NCBI GenBank assembly: GCA_964059195.1
Contig: CAXKWD010000006.1
Location: forward strand, 14,252,530-14,316,529
DNA: 64,000 nt
Direction of reading: 5' to 3'
Origin: Ectobius pallidus
Lineage: Eukaryota > Arthropoda > Insecta > Blattodea > Ectobiidae
Below, in pieces: positions 23,411 through 35,545 of this stretch; position 1 is the stretch's first letter, and every line of letters begins with the position of its first letter. The notes under the pieces are model-generated. The model was not told where the DNA came from. It made no database searches and was given only the letters and a program-made list of their open reading frames with translations. Both the position numbers and the translations under genes were made by a program.

Positions 23411-24389
23411 TTAATCTTATTTTTGCTGGTAGAGTTAAGACCATCTCTTCTCTGCCTTTGCGTTGCACGCATAAGACAGTCCCCGTTACTATGATATTAT
23501 GTGCTAGGATAATTTCTGTATGTGAAATGGTATAATGCAAGTTAGTTTAGTTATTGGTTAGAACAGAACAGAGCCTTGCTTTAATTTAGTGTTGCTATGC
23601 CAGCCAGGCTTGGCAGTATTTTGTTATTGCAGACGTCTTTCAATTTACTTTAATTCCCGAGAATGAAGAAAGAGTATTTTTGTTGCTGGCGGGCGCTGCT
23701 CTTGGATTTTGGTTTAATTTAATCAGAGGAGAGGAGAAAAAAAAAAAGAAATATACTAGCTCCTGCAGCGGGAGCAGAGCTTTTCTTCATTTGACTTAAT
23801 AACAGTGCTGCTGGTTTCCTCCATGCAATATACCGTATAGTGGACCTGCCTGCTCCTATTCACTATTACTCATGATTTCTCTTTGCAATTATGGCAAATT
23901 ACGTTAATAATTACCTCGCGAAAATTTAATGTCTTCGAAACGCTATCTTCTCATAAGCGCTCGAAATTCGTAGTACGTTCAAGAATTCCAGCCGTAATCT
24001 TACTAACAACATGTACCAAGATGTGGTCTTGAATACTAATTTAATTGTGAAATGAAACCTTCTCTTAATTTTGTTTTCTGTACATGCGTTATGAACAGAT
24101 TTTCTTTTAGGGTGCGTCAGTCGAATGAGAGGGTCCCCAGAAATGAATAGATTGATATGAGCATGTATACGCCCAAACATATGGGCGCCATAGAATTGAC
24201 CAGCTCGCTGTGGTTGGTCCAGAGGCGCGGGCGTATAAGGGTGACTCATTCCTTTTCCAAATTTAAATAATTCTATGCGGATATGAGTCTGCCCCCCCCC
24301 CCCCCCGAGGCTCTGCGGAAAAGTTTTTTTTTAAGCGGCATCGTGTCTGAGGTGAGTTCGTGAATGTAGACTGCCGTCCTTTTCCTTTA
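23411..24389. other. No gene; 15-base C run
   Basis: Open frames up to 107 codons (23926-24249, minus) show no known domain. A run of 15 C residues spans 24292-24306. Confidence 0.35.
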
Positions 24390-25308
24390 TCTCTATATAT
24401 ATAAAAGGCATTGTCCTGACTGACTGAATGAATGACTGACTGATTGACTGAATGACAGGAATCAACGTACAGCCTAAACTATAACAGGTAGAGACTTGGA
24501 ATTTTGACAGTACCTTCGTTTCATAATGTAGGTGCTCACTAAGAAAGGATTTTGAAAAATTCTGATTCTAAATGCCAAATATTAAATGTTTTTGAAAATA
24601 CTTAATCCCTTTTTACATAGAATTATCAATTCCAAATCACAGAATATATTGTTGCCAAATGGTATCAGGTGGGCTTGGAAGAAACAAATGAAATGCACTT
24701 TTGACAAATAAGAGAAGTTATCAAAATAATTCATGTTATAAATAAATATTACAGAATGAAATCCACTAAAATAATGGAATCACATAACTTTCTCTACCCT
24801 GGACATAGAGAAAACAAAACGAGGTATGGTAATGTGTATATTATTATATTATATCGCAGGTTTTTGGAGAGAAAAGTATGAATGTGATAATGCTTTCTGT
24901 TTAATTTCATCCCCAAAACGGCTTTATGGTAAGTATGAAAGTGATATTGCTTTCTGTTTAATTTCATCCCTAAAACAGTTTTATGATAACATGAGAGTGA
25001 GAAATAAAATTTTCCGCCTCGATATTACAATTTTATGTTACAGGAATTTCTGTTTTTTCTTATATGAACCCCTACCAGGCTTGCTGTGTACAAGCGATAG
25101 GATGCAGAATTCTACATGCTCTATGAGCCATAAAGAACTATATCAAGCGTTTTCTGAGGGAATAGTTTGAGTGTAATAAGTCGTTCTTCCTATTTCAGAT
25201 TATAAATATCTGTATAAGGACCTAGAATTTAAAAATCGAAAGTCCTTCATAAGTTCATTTCCAATTACAAATTAAAAAACCCGGGCGACGCCGGGTCTTT
25301 TAAGCTAG
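24390..25308 (+). mobile_element. Helitron-type non-autonomous element, copy 1
   Basis: Begins TCTCTATATATATAAAAGG after an A (24389), followed by a CTGA-rich stretch. It ends in a hairpin (ACCCGG-GCGACG-CCGGGT) eight bases before CTAG (25305-25308). TC start, subterminal hairpin and CTRR end, with no inverted terminal repeats and no target duplication, are Helitron hallmarks. The interior has a local duplication of 'tttctgtttaatttcatcccc'. No Rep/helicase coding is present. Confidence 0.8.
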
Positions 25309-25752
25309 TCTCTCTATATATAAGAGGCTTTGACCTGACTGACTGAATGAATGATTGACTGACTGACTTAATGACAGAGAATCAACGCAGAGCCTAAACT
25401 ATAATAGGTAGAGACTTGGGATTTTGACAGTACCTTCGTTTCATAATGTAAGCGTACACCAAGAAAGGAATTTGCTAAATTATGATTTTAAATGCCAAAA
25501 ATCAAATGTTTTTGAGTATACTCAATCTCTTTTTACACAGAATTATCAAATCCAAATCACAGTTGACATGGCAACATTTTGTTGCCAGTGTTCTTAGATG
25601 GGTTTGGAAATAAATGAAATGTGACTTTCACAAATTAGAAAAGCTATCAATATAATTCATGTTGTAAATAAATATTAAAGAATGATATCCACGAAAATAA
25701 TTCAGTCACATAACTTTCTCTACCCTGGGCATAGAGAAAACAATACGAGGTA

Positions 25753-26215
25753 TAGGGGGGGATTTCTATGACATGTCATATTTTCCCCATTGCATTATTT
25801 CAGGTTTCCGATTAATTTAAACCCGATCCCAAGCATCCTGGTGAAAATGGAACGGCTTTTATTGTGCATATAACTGCATATTTAGGAAATTTTTAACTAT
25901 TGTAGCATATTTAGTATGAATATGCATATATAGGTCATATTTTTGGCATATTTGTGTGCATATTAAAGAAATTTTGAAGTTTCACATAATTTTTTGTAAA
26001 TTCTGCATTATATTGATACTTTTTGAGAATTTAGAAATATTTTAAATAATTAACTTTATTAAAAAGAATGAATTTTAATGAAACTTAAAAAAATTATGCA
26101 TAATGTGTAAGTGGTAAAGTCATATTTTAAATTTTATTAGTCATATTTTAATGTTTTTTAGGTCATAAATGCATGCATATATCCTATTTTTTAGGTCTTA
26201 GAAATCCGCCCCCTA
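25753..26215. mobile_element. hAT-like insertion, TAGGGGGGGATTTC ends
   Basis: Left end TAGGGGGGGATTTCTATGAC, right end inverse ...TTAGAAATCCGCCCCCTA. It interrupts the Helitron copy exactly where copy 1 continues 'gaggtatggtaatgtg'. The interior is 'gcatatt'-rich. I could not read a clear 8-bp duplication, so the family is by end shape. Confidence 0.65.
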
Positions 26216-26985
26216 GTAATATGTATATTACTAGGAGGTGCCCGCGGCTTCGCCCACGATAATTAATTGAAAAATTAAAAATTAATAGCATAATAATTAT
26301 TAAAGCAATATATTTATTAACACTTGCACGCGAATCATTCTTAAACTAAACCATTAATAATTAATGAAACAGCTAAAATTCCGGCTTTAGAGTACATTCC
26401 ACGATTAGAAATCGCCACCTGGGAAAACGATCTCAGATTCGATTATGCAGTTCCAAAGATAACTGTGAACCACTGCCTTCTAAACTGTATAATTCTCGAG
26501 ACGGCGGTGGATAATACGTATCGTTTCTCAACTATTTGTTGACAGATGAATGTGATGTGAATTTTATTTGATAAATTCAGTGTAATTTTTAGAAACCATA
26601 TAATTTTTCATGAGAAGGAGTAATTGGTTTGGATTTTTACTGTCCGCGATACTTCGAGGATTAAACTATCAATATATTAAACCTGATGCCCGCCGCTTCA
26701 CCCGCCATTATTAATTGACTCCAGGATTTTTAAGAAATTTACACTGATAGATTATTAAAAATGTTTGTGGTTCAGAGCTATGAAAATTGTAAGTAAAAAT
26801 AAAATTAGAATATTTGTTCATTGTGTTCATTTCACTTAGGCCTTATATAATAAAGAAACGGTTTTACTAATTTTGTAGTCGTCATGAATGCGAGAGACGA
26901 ACATCGCCGAGTATACCCGATGTCTTACGAAGCGGGCGAGCGAGCAAGCACGCTACTATTTAGGGCCGTTGAATTGTATAAGAGT
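26216..26985. repeat. Two related repeat pieces inside Helitron copy 2
   Basis: 'GGTGCCCGCGGCTTCGCCCA' (26235-26254) and 'GATGCCCGCCGCTTCACCCG' (26686-26705) are both followed by an 'attaattga' segment, giving a direct repeat about 450 bp apart. Probably ends of another dispersed repeat. No coding. Confidence 0.5.
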
Positions 26986-27589
26986 AGATTATATCGCAGG
27001 CTTTTGGGGAGAGAAGTTTGAAAGTGATATTGCATTTCTGTTTAATTTCATCCCCAAAACGGTTTTATGGTAACATGAGATTGAGAAATAAAATATTCCG
27101 CAAAGACAATACAATTTTATGTTACCGGAATTTATGTTTCTTCATATTTGAACCCCTACCAGGCTTGCTGTGTACAAGCGATGGGATGCAAAATTCTACA
27201 TCCTCTATGAGCCAAAAAAAAAGTTATATCAAGCGTTTTCTGAGGGAATAGTTTGAGTTTGATAAGTCGTTCTTCCTATTTCAAATTCTAAATACCTATA
27301 TAAGGACCTATCATTTAAAAATTGAAAGTCCTTCATAAGTTAATTTCCAATTAGAAAATAGAAAACCCGGGCGACGCAGGGTATTTAAGATTTTTGGGGT
27401 AAAAATTTAAAACTTGAACACAATCTCCATTGTCGTTCTAACACTGGAGTTATGAACAACAACAACAAAAACTAATGCAGTGGCGGCCAGTCATGTGATT
27501 TGGCCTAGTCTGTAAATTTTTGCAGATTCTGGAAACACTAAATTATTATATAGGCCCAGCTGTTGATGAATGGTTAAGAATAAGGTTTT

Positions 27590-27810
27590 TATCGATCACT
27601 AAGGAGGCATGAAGTTAATTTAATGCAAATTTTAACCCTATTTACCTTTTTTATTGACTTATGAGCACCAAATTTTAATGAATTTAATTATCTGGAGCAT
27701 ACACATTTTACGTCATAGAGCAAAAATCTCCTAATAAAAGTTGCTTGTGTATGTCCCCTTTATACACAGGTAAACTATTTCGGTGTTATTTATTAACACC
27801 TTGTATTTAC
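27590..27810. repeat. Dispersed repeat shared with 60.85-61.32 kb
   Basis: Matches include GAGCACCAAATTTTAATGA, 'atctggagcatacaca', TTTACGTCATAGAGCAAAAA and 'tatacacaggtaaa'. The second copy at 60850-61320 carries a MITE insertion that this copy lacks. Confidence 0.7.
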
Positions 27811-29140
27811 ATTACATACTGCGTTTTCAATTTATTCCAGATATGGAAACGAATCGTAACTCTCTCCGCTTCGTATGAATTGTCTTTGTTTTCGTTTAAG
27901 GTATAAGAGGACTTTCCAACCATACCTGCCTATTAATCTTTCATTCCGGCATGTGTTGTGTTCATTTAACTTTCTCCGTACGAAAGCACGGTACACACCC
28001 ACGGCTTACTGTGTAACAATAATAGCCATAACGTATATGTAGGCCTACACCCAAGAAACCTAAAAAATTCTATTTTTTCAAAACGACATATTTGTATAGA
28101 CAGTTCTTTTCTCTTTAATTCTTATATTCATATTTAAATTTGTATACTAGTTCCTTAGATAGAGCCTTCTATTTTTATAAAGAAATTCATTTTGCCATGC
28201 CCCTTAGCCATCTATCAAATTTCAGTATTTTTATTCTTCCCTCTTTGCTAGAAGTTTACTCTTAGTTGTCTCTAATACACTTGTAAGTGAAGCCATGCTG
28301 GGGTAAGAATTAAGTGTTTGAACTTCTTATTTAGATGATCATCCCGACATGTGTTTTACACGCGTTCCGTTACAAGTTTTGCTTTCTTCTAAGTTTCCCA
28401 TAAGCAGTAAATTGTTTGGTGTTCAATTGTTTCAAACATCATAATTCATCTATAAATTAACATATCAAGATGGTTCTGGTGTCGTTTAGAAGCTTGAAAT
28501 GGTCTCTAGTGCTTTACGTGGATACATTTTTGATATATGAATATTCTATGTGTTGTAGATTTTTGTTTATAATGATGTGAACAAAAATATATTTTAAAAA
28601 TCTTTAAGTATAAAAAACTAAATGTTAGGCACTAGAGAATTATTCTATCTACAAAATAGTGACAATTTTGTGTTTCTATCTTTTACGGGTTTTAAGTAAT
28701 CTTGTTGCAAGGTTATAGTAAAAAATTAAAAAAAAAAAATATATATATATAAACAAATTATAAATAATTACAAAACATTTTTCTTGTGAAATGTCTTAAT
28801 ACACAGCTGTATAATATACATAATGTTTAAAAATAAAATTTTCATGTCTAAAGGTTTACATATACCTTAAAATCGCAGTAATGGTGAAATTCTGAAAAGG
28901 TTTAAGTAGAATGGATTACTCCTGAAAGAGGCTGGACACATAGGATGAGCATCTGACTGGGGGAGGGTATAATTATTTTCTCCTTATCTTATTATTCTCC
29001 AAAGGCATGTTTCCACTTGTTCGAACGACTTCCCGTCTATTCTAATATTTTGTAGAACATTATTTTGACGTTCCATGACCACATAAAAATCCTAGGAGAT
29101 GCCTGGGTACATACTAGGGCCTACAGTGATAAGTGATAAC
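27811..29140. other. No recognisable gene
   Basis: A/T-rich sequence with no convincing frame or terminal repeat. A TAGGCCTA occurs at 28040. Confidence 0.35.
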
Positions 29141-29844
29141 TAGACTTCGGATTTTAGGTAAAAACCTATTTTAATCCTTCAGTGATATATGGACGAAAAT
29201 TTGTATATGCATGTTTGAAAAGTGAGTACGCCTAAAACTGATACTTTTATAGGACCTAAAACAGCCTATTTAGAGCCTAGCATTGCCTTTTTTGCTTGTT
29301 TTGTTGTTCAAAATAAGTCATTTTTGTTATAAATTTTAGCATTTATTTTCAGTTCGTACTAAATTTTTAGCTCGGAATGTTCAGTACATGACACATTTGT
29401 GACGTGGTTAAATAGTAAGGAATGTTTTGTCTTCAGAAGGAAAATGTAGTGTTTTTCTCCCGACTCCCACATCCAGTAACAAAAAAAAAGTAGTTCTCTG
29501 AATCACTGAGGGATACAAGGGGTTGAATATGCTAGTATGATATGCATAGCTTCTGGGCGCAGGGATTAGGTTTTCACTGTTATGGTAGTAATACAGGCCC
29601 TAGTAATAGGTATATATAATTCTGTGCACCGTAGGCCTATATCTGTGTTTTATCATGATTATTGATTAATGGTGACTTCAATAAATATATTATTCTGCAT
29701 TGCAATTGAGATATTTCAGAAAATTGGCAACTTAACGATTTTATAAGAGACAATTTTACGATTTTTATAACCTATTTTCCAATTTTTAGAGCCTATTTTA
29801 GGTGCTTAAAACAGCATTTTAGCGACCTAAAAGTCCGAAGTCTA
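29141..29844. mobile_element. hAT-like element, TAGACTTCGG ends
   Basis: Ends TAGACTTCGGATTTTAGG and inverse ...CCTAAAAGTCCGAAGTCTA. Left flank is ...GTGATAAGTGATAAC and right flank GCGATAAGTGATAAC, 14 of 15 matching, so the duplicated target is either longer than 8 bp or overlaps a pre-existing repeat. The interior is of the 'gcctattt' type, like the TAGACCTGGG family. No coding. Confidence 0.7.
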
Positions 29845-29859
29845 GCGATAAGTGATAAC

Positions 29860-30944
29860 TAGGGACCGGATTCTTAGGTTTTTACCTATTTTTTTCCTTA
29901 GTTGCAAAACAAAAAGCGTTCATACACTTTTTCGAATCATGTCCATAGGATTCACCCACATTAATTCTGTGCCACCTAAAAATACCTAAATGGGGTATAA
30001 AAACCTAAATATACCTAAACGGGAAATAAAACCTAAAATATCTAATTCAGGCTCCTTTTTTGTTTTGTCAGTTGAGAAATCGATATTTTCCGGGGAGAGA
30101 ATAATTTTTGTCGGGTAGGAATTAATACCACCAGGGTTTCAATTCAACCCATTGTCGTCTAGGATGGACAGTATCCTAGATAATAATGGGTAAGGACCGG
30201 CGTATTCCTTTTAAAATATTCGTACGAACAACCATTGTTGCCGTGTATGAACAAGGATATAGATTTCTGTGTTTTAAAGCGCTTGTTTTTGTTTGCCTTT
30301 AGTACTTCCCTGTTATTCATACTGAGTGGTCACACTGTGAGTTTTAAGAAGACGTGTTAATTATGCCGAAACAAATGAAATCGAGTTTATTACGGCAGCG
30401 GATTGGCGACGATCTGAATTTCACTACAGATGGCAAAGTAATATTTTGTCAAGCCTGCCAGAAACATGTATTATTTACCTTTCCAGAAAAGGGGGAAGTT
30501 TTCGTCCCTAGTTGATCTGTCGTGCATGCGTAACAACCGACAAAAGGAAAATAATCAGTTTCACATTATCCACATCCAACCATAAAGTATTTTATTCACT
30601 AAAATAGAAGCATCGGATTCGAATCCTGAGAAGGGCAGTGTCTAGATACAGTATTAACTATTAACTAAGAGATAACAGGAAGGACTTCACAGTTCAGAAT
30701 CTTGAAAGGTTCTTTCTTCAATTGTATAATATTGTCCTAAAGCAGGCTTATACAAATTAAAGTCAATTTCGTTAAGTTAAACTTTACAAGTATTATGTAT
30801 TCAATCCTATGTAGCATATTCAAATTCATTAAACCAATTATTCTACCCGAAAACGATATTTTGGACAAAAAACCTAAAAAAAACTATTTCACCTAATGGA
30901 AAACCTAAAACAGTGTTTTTAAAAACCTAAAAATCCGGTCCCTA
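29860..30944 (+). mobile_element. hAT element, TAGGGACCGG ends, with zinc-finger remnant
   Basis: Ends TAGGGACCGGATTCTTAGGT and inverse ...CTAAAAATCCGGTCCCTA. The target duplication GTGATAAC is exact (29852-29859 and 30945-30952). At 1085 bp it is one of the longer elements here and retains part of its transposase start (30363-30515). Confidence 0.9.
30363..30515 (+). pseudogene. hAT transposase N-terminal finger remnant (CGGBP1-like)
   Basis: A 50-residue frame starting at ATG reads ...RQRIGDDLNFTTDGKVIFCQ followed by ACQKHV. The sequence 'TDG-(V/I)-(F/Y)C--C' begins the BED/CGGBP1-like DNA-binding finger of one hAT lineage. The expected downstream histidines and all catalytic parts are missing because the frame stops within the finger. 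Its position in the middle of an element with hAT ends and an exact 8-bp duplication supports the call. Confidence 0.65.
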
Positions 30945-30952
30945 GTGATAAC

Positions 30953-31873
30953 TCTAACCACTACGCTAAGCAAACGGTAAGTTTAAGTTATTAGCATGGA
31001 CTCATTTCATTGGAATGAGTACATTATTGTGACCCGCATCCGAGCGCACGTGTAGTTTGTAATGATTGTGGTATTTGTATGCATGTGATACCGGGTTTTC
31101 TAATTTGTACTACGTAATGAGACGCTGGTTGTCGCCGCGGGCCAGTTTACATCTTTCTCTGTTGCCCTCAAGTTTCCTTCCTGCGCCGTGCTTTACGTCG
31201 TAGAGAACGCTTTATGAATGTTTATATATAAATTATGCAAAACAGCCTTCCATTATATTGGAAATAAAGCTGAGGGATTCAGCGTCGTGGAGATGTATTC
31301 ATGTTATTTTTCTTTGCCCGCTCTTTTTCTCCGGGTATGCAAATTTTTATTTCAGTTTGTTTTCTTTTCCTTTTTTATATTATATCCTAAAAGAATAACC
31401 TATTCGTAAAATAAGTTATGTCAATGAGTTATACTTTAAAATGCACGATTCTTGGAACGTCAGAAGGATGCGGCGCTACGAGGGGAGAAAGAAGAAAATC
31501 GTCGAGTTACGTACAGCGTATGGAATGTTAAAAAAGTCAATTCAGAACAAGCGGGTTTTTATTCAGTTACATTCAACCCCGTATTACTCCATCAATCCCA
31601 ATCGGATCCTGTCGTCTGCAGCATCAGTTTATCACCTATGTGAGGAAGGTTTGATTCTGCCCCAAGCATCCTTCACAATTTTCTCGCTTCGCATCCTAAA
31701 TAAGTTGCTAGCATAAGCAGGCGTAGGGACAAGGAACTCAGGATTATAGGGGAAGTATTTTGACGTTACTGGACTAGGCATGCAAGCATGCCAGCACCGC
31801 ACTACAGCACCGCCAGTCAAAACAGGAATGATTTTAGTGTATGTAATTATTCACTGCTATCATCTGTCCCATA
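30953..31873. other. No recognisable gene
   Basis: Overlapping frames of 62-91 codons at 31441-31820 show no domain. I treat the stretch as intergenic. Confidence 0.3.
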
Positions 31874-31883
31874 AGCGGTAACA

Positions 31884-31885
<2 letters not shown>

Positions 31886-31928
<43 letters not shown>

Positions 31929-32369
31929 TATCGTAGTTTTACCTCTCCCATTTAGGATTCAAGCGACCCAAGCCGCCCGGGCCTTACAGGGCCGCGACCT
32001 GACAAGAGAGGGACTATCTTTGGATCACATAATACTTTTTGATCAGACAAGGACATGGAGGGCCTCCCCGGATGAGTGATCAGCCCAATGCCGGGGCCAC
32101 CTCCGAGAAAACACGAACACATAGGACGAGACACACCATTCACACACACACACACTCACTCCAAACAAGGCGAGGATGGGGATGAAGATGATAATGACGG
32201 CCAGATGATATCTGGGAACCACAAGGGCCTAAAGTTACCCGACATTTGTGTCAAAGGTGAGGAAAACCCCAGAAAAAACCCCACCTAGGTAACTTGTCCC
32301 GACCAGGAATCAAACCCGGGCCCGCTGCGTGAGAGGATTAAACGCATCCCCTGAGCCACAGCGGTGGAC
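31886..32369 (-). mobile_element. tRNA-derived SINE with (AAAG)n tail
   Basis: On the minus strand the head reads CCACCGCTGTGGCTCAGGGG (A-box region) then CCCGGGTTTGATTCCTGG (B box), and the body runs down to an (AAAG)n tail (31886-31929, seen as TTTC on the plus strand). Flanking 12-mers AGCGGTAACAAT (31874-31885) and AGCGGAAACAAT (32370-32381) match at 11 of 12. Chance frames on both strands are ignored. Confidence 0.88.
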
Positions 32370-32397
32370 AGCGGAAACAATAAGTTATCATAATTGT

Positions 32398-32550
32398 AAT
32401 AATAATGATAATAATAATAATAATTATTATTGTAATTCGAGGTGAGAGAATTACAATTTTTCTTAATAACATTAATCAGAATCATAATCATAATAGTGAT
32501 CATAATAATAGTAACAACAATAATAATAAAAATCATAATAATCATAATGT
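32398..32550. repeat. Degenerate (AAT/ATC)n simple repeat
   Basis: Runs of AAT, ATT and CATAAT on either side of a short unique spacer. It produces a false minus-strand frame full of I/M/Y/N residues. Confidence 0.85.
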
Positions 32551-32661
32551 AAAAAAGTAATCTGAAAGTATATGCTTACCGCAACCTAATGAAATTTATT
32601 GAAATGTCTAAAGCTGAACTGGTCAGTTATACACAATAGACAAGATGTTTTCCATCATAAC

Positions 32662-33216
32662 CAGGGCCCGGATTCTGATGACCTAAAATTGTTTAAAAAT
32701 GACCTATAAAATGACCCTAAATTTTAAAGAAAATTACTTAATAATTATAAATAATGACCTAAAAACTGATATTTTATTTATAAAAATTATTATTGTCCAC
32801 ACATACATAATTTATTGTAAGAACTGCAAATACAGAAAGGATGTTGTAAGTCTAAAAGCTTTGTTCTTTGTTCTTCATGGGAGCATCTGAGAAGAAAAGT
32901 AAGAAAATAGTTTTTAAAGTAACTTAGATCCTACAAAAATGTTGCATTATTTTAACCTAATAAGTTATTTAAATATATAAGAATATACTCAATATAAATG
33001 CATGAAAATTACAAAATAAGGAAGAAAACGACACGAAAATGACAAAATAATGACGTAAAATTGAAATAAATGCCCTAAAAGTATAAAATGACAAAAAATG
33101 ACCCAATAAAAATGCATTTCTGTAATCTAGAGGCCATGTTTAGGATTTATCTACAAGTTGGCAATGTCTATGCAGCATCAATAAAAAGATGACATGTCAT
33201 TAGAATCCGGGCCCTG
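32662..33216 (+). mobile_element. hAT-type element, CAGGGCCCGG family, copy 2
   Basis: Same ends as the copy at 205-929 and same orientation, 555 bp, with internal deletions relative to that copy. ATCATAAC is duplicated exactly (32654-32661 and 33217-33224). Confidence 0.92.
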
Positions 33217-33224
33217 ATCATAAC

Positions 33225-33752
33225 CAATTTCTTCTTCTTCTTCCTCCTCCCAGTCCTTACTCAAATAGTTACCAGAAGCCATTTATGATTGTAGTTTTGA
33301 GACGCGAACCGCCACAGACCATTTTAAAATAGTGAACACGCTGGAAGTTTAATGTCCATGAACCAATTTTGTGAATGGGGTTGGTGGGGTGGTTATGAAG
33401 TAAGATCTCTCAGGAGACCCGATTTGGCATCCATGTTATAGACGAATTGGATCCATTGCAACTGATAATGTTTTTAAATTAGTTATAACAGGTTTATGGA
33501 TTCAACTGAAGTAATTACTTGAGGCCTATACCAGACAAAGTAGTCAGATCCTTTTTCGAGAAAGTGACGAAAGAAAGAAGTTTTATAAGTTAAGAAATAC
33601 TTTGGGCAATATATAGTCATCTACTTGCCTTATATCGCGTTCTGGTAAGATGTTTAACCCAAATGAAATATCGTTTTGAAATTACGCTTACCAGCCACAT
33701 AGGGATTTTAGAATTAGTTCTTTTATGGTTAGATGAAAACTTGAATTATGGG
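33225..33752. other. No recognisable feature
   Basis: No gene or repeat that I can support apart from a short TTC run near 33231-33246. Confidence 0.3.
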
Positions 33753-33760
33753 CTCGAACT

Positions 33761-34307
33761 TAGGGTTGAGCATCGATGTCCAAACATCGATGTTTTCATG
33801 TCGATGATCAATGTTTTGTACATGGCCAAACGTCGATGTTTTCATGTCGATGATCGATGTTTTGTACATGGCCAAACATCGATGTTTTCATGTCGATGAT
33901 CGATGTTTTGTACATGGCCAAACATCGATGTTTTCATGTCGACGATCGATGTTTTGTACATCGAAAAAAACCGATGTTTTTGCTACACCGATGTTTCTCC
34001 CCAACATCGACGTTTTTATATTAAAAAAAAATTAATAGGCCTACCGTGGTTCTAAGATATAGACTAATTTTATTTACAGGAGCCTAATTTCCCAAAACAT
34101 CGATTTTTTACATCGATAGTTTTCATGGAAATATTTCAATTTATTTATGTATTTTGCCTAATTTTCTGAAACCGTGACTTTTTTTAAATATACACCGATG
34201 TTTTTTTTTCTAAATACATCGATGTTTTCATGTCGATATTATAGTCACATCGACGGTTACCGCCGATTTTAACATATCGATGTTTTAACTATCGATACCC
34301 ATCCCTA
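33761..34307. mobile_element. hAT element filled with an ATCGATGT minisatellite
   Basis: Ends TAGGGTTGAGCATCGATG and inverse ...TATCGATACCCATCCCTA. Flanking 8-mers CTCGAACT (33753-33760) and CTCGAACA (34308-34315) match at 7 of 8. Almost the whole interior consists of (A)TCGATGTTTT words, with a clean tandem of about four 46-bp units at 33783-33965. The terminal repeat itself contains the same ATCGAT word. Confidence 0.85.
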
Positions 34308-34826
34308 CTCGAACAGAGTAATTCCAAACAAATCCGTGTAGACTGTATTAGAATGAAATCAATATGGATATATATCATATTTGTTAATACAAATACAAAA
34401 AGTCAAATATCTTACAACGCTTGTTATAAAAAAAAATATATTAGTACCAATTAATAAAGCATAGTAAATCATTGGAAGTTGTTTACGCCAAACATTTTAG
34501 TTCGTTCGTAATAAAGAAACGTGTTGTTGTTTTTATTTAGAAACAGGTTACTTAAACTGTTGACGTTCAGACGCTACAGTGTACCCTGAAATGTATTCAA
34601 AGTTTTGACCTCGCCGTTACCTATTTATCAAGGAGATTTATTTATCCAGCTTTCAGTAGTACAATAATGTGATAAGAGGAGAGCAATGAACTGACGCAGC
34701 CATCCATATCTTAATATAATATTCATGTCTTAAATACAAATACAAGTGTTTTATATTGTTTCCTTCCTTTGGTCCGTTACGTCATTCTATTGTCTTTTCA
34801 GGAGATCGTGCCGTCTGAGTAATCTT

Positions 34827-35545
34827 TAGGGCAAGGCATTTAATTACCATAAAATAGTGAAAAAATGCAAAATAGAAATGCATTTATAACCTAAAAATTG
34901 TGGAAAATGACACATTTAAAAAAATGACCAATAAATGTACCATTACTACTTATAATTAGTTCTTTAGGTAATGAATTTGCTAAAAGCAATTTAATGGTTG
35001 ACAGTGCGTTATACATGAATTTACAATTTAAAACACACTTATTTTGTTTCTAAAGGAGAAAGTAAATTTATACTACATGGACACCGTTAGCGAAAAATAA
35101 ATTCTTTCTGAACTGGCATGCCCATCAAATTGCTCCTAGGAAATATGTGCCACTTAAAAAGAAAGGGGAAAAAAATCCTTTATTGCTACAAGTCAAACTG
35201 CTATGGTGTTTATAATAAACCTGAATTTAAATGAACTACGAACACTTGGCGGAGATTCTTAAAAGAAATAATAATAATAAATAAAAATAATAATAATAAA
35301 AATTATCTGTTGTCTGAAAGTACCTGTCATGATTTGTACATGGAAAATCCATGAAACTTGACCTAAAAATGCCGAAAATTACCAAAACATTGCCAAAAAG
35401 TGACATCGCTTGAATATGACGAAAAATTCAAAATAAAGCAAAAAATGCAAAAACAAATTGCCCTTATTTAATCAGTTATTTCATTATACACATTTTATGT
35501 ATTCGAGCTATTTTTTAACCTTCTTATAAAAAAAGATGCAGAATC
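34827..35545 (+). mobile_element. hAT-like element, TAGGGCAAGGCATTTAAT family, right end missing
   Basis: Starts TAGGGCAAGGCATTTAATTA and aligns with 54390-55109 and 55200-55919. The inverse terminus expected at the right is absent. The sequence switches to the TTAA fold-back family near 35545. The interior has 'aaaaatg' and 'tgccaaa' words and no coding. Confidence 0.7.

Larger units (their letters stand above)
25309..27395 (+). mobile_element. Helitron-type element, copy 2, directly abutting copy 1
   Basis: Starts TCTCTCTATATATAAGAGG immediately after the CTAG of copy 1. The left part matches copy 1 to about 25752. The right part (26990-27380) matches copy 1's 3' half and ends with the decayed hairpin ACCCGGGCGACGCAGGGT. 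The middle is occupied by a hAT-like insertion (25753-26215) and further repeat sequence (26216-26985). Confidence 0.75.

Noticed and set aside
23232..23540. Leucine-rich protein frame
   Set aside because: The leucine run is a translation of the (AAT)n array. The rest is LINE remnant and unassigned sequence.
33663..34035. Repetitive proteins with 'HRCFHVDDRCFVHGQT'-type units
   Set aside because: They are translations of the 46-bp ATCGATGT minisatellite. Several frames are open for the same reason.
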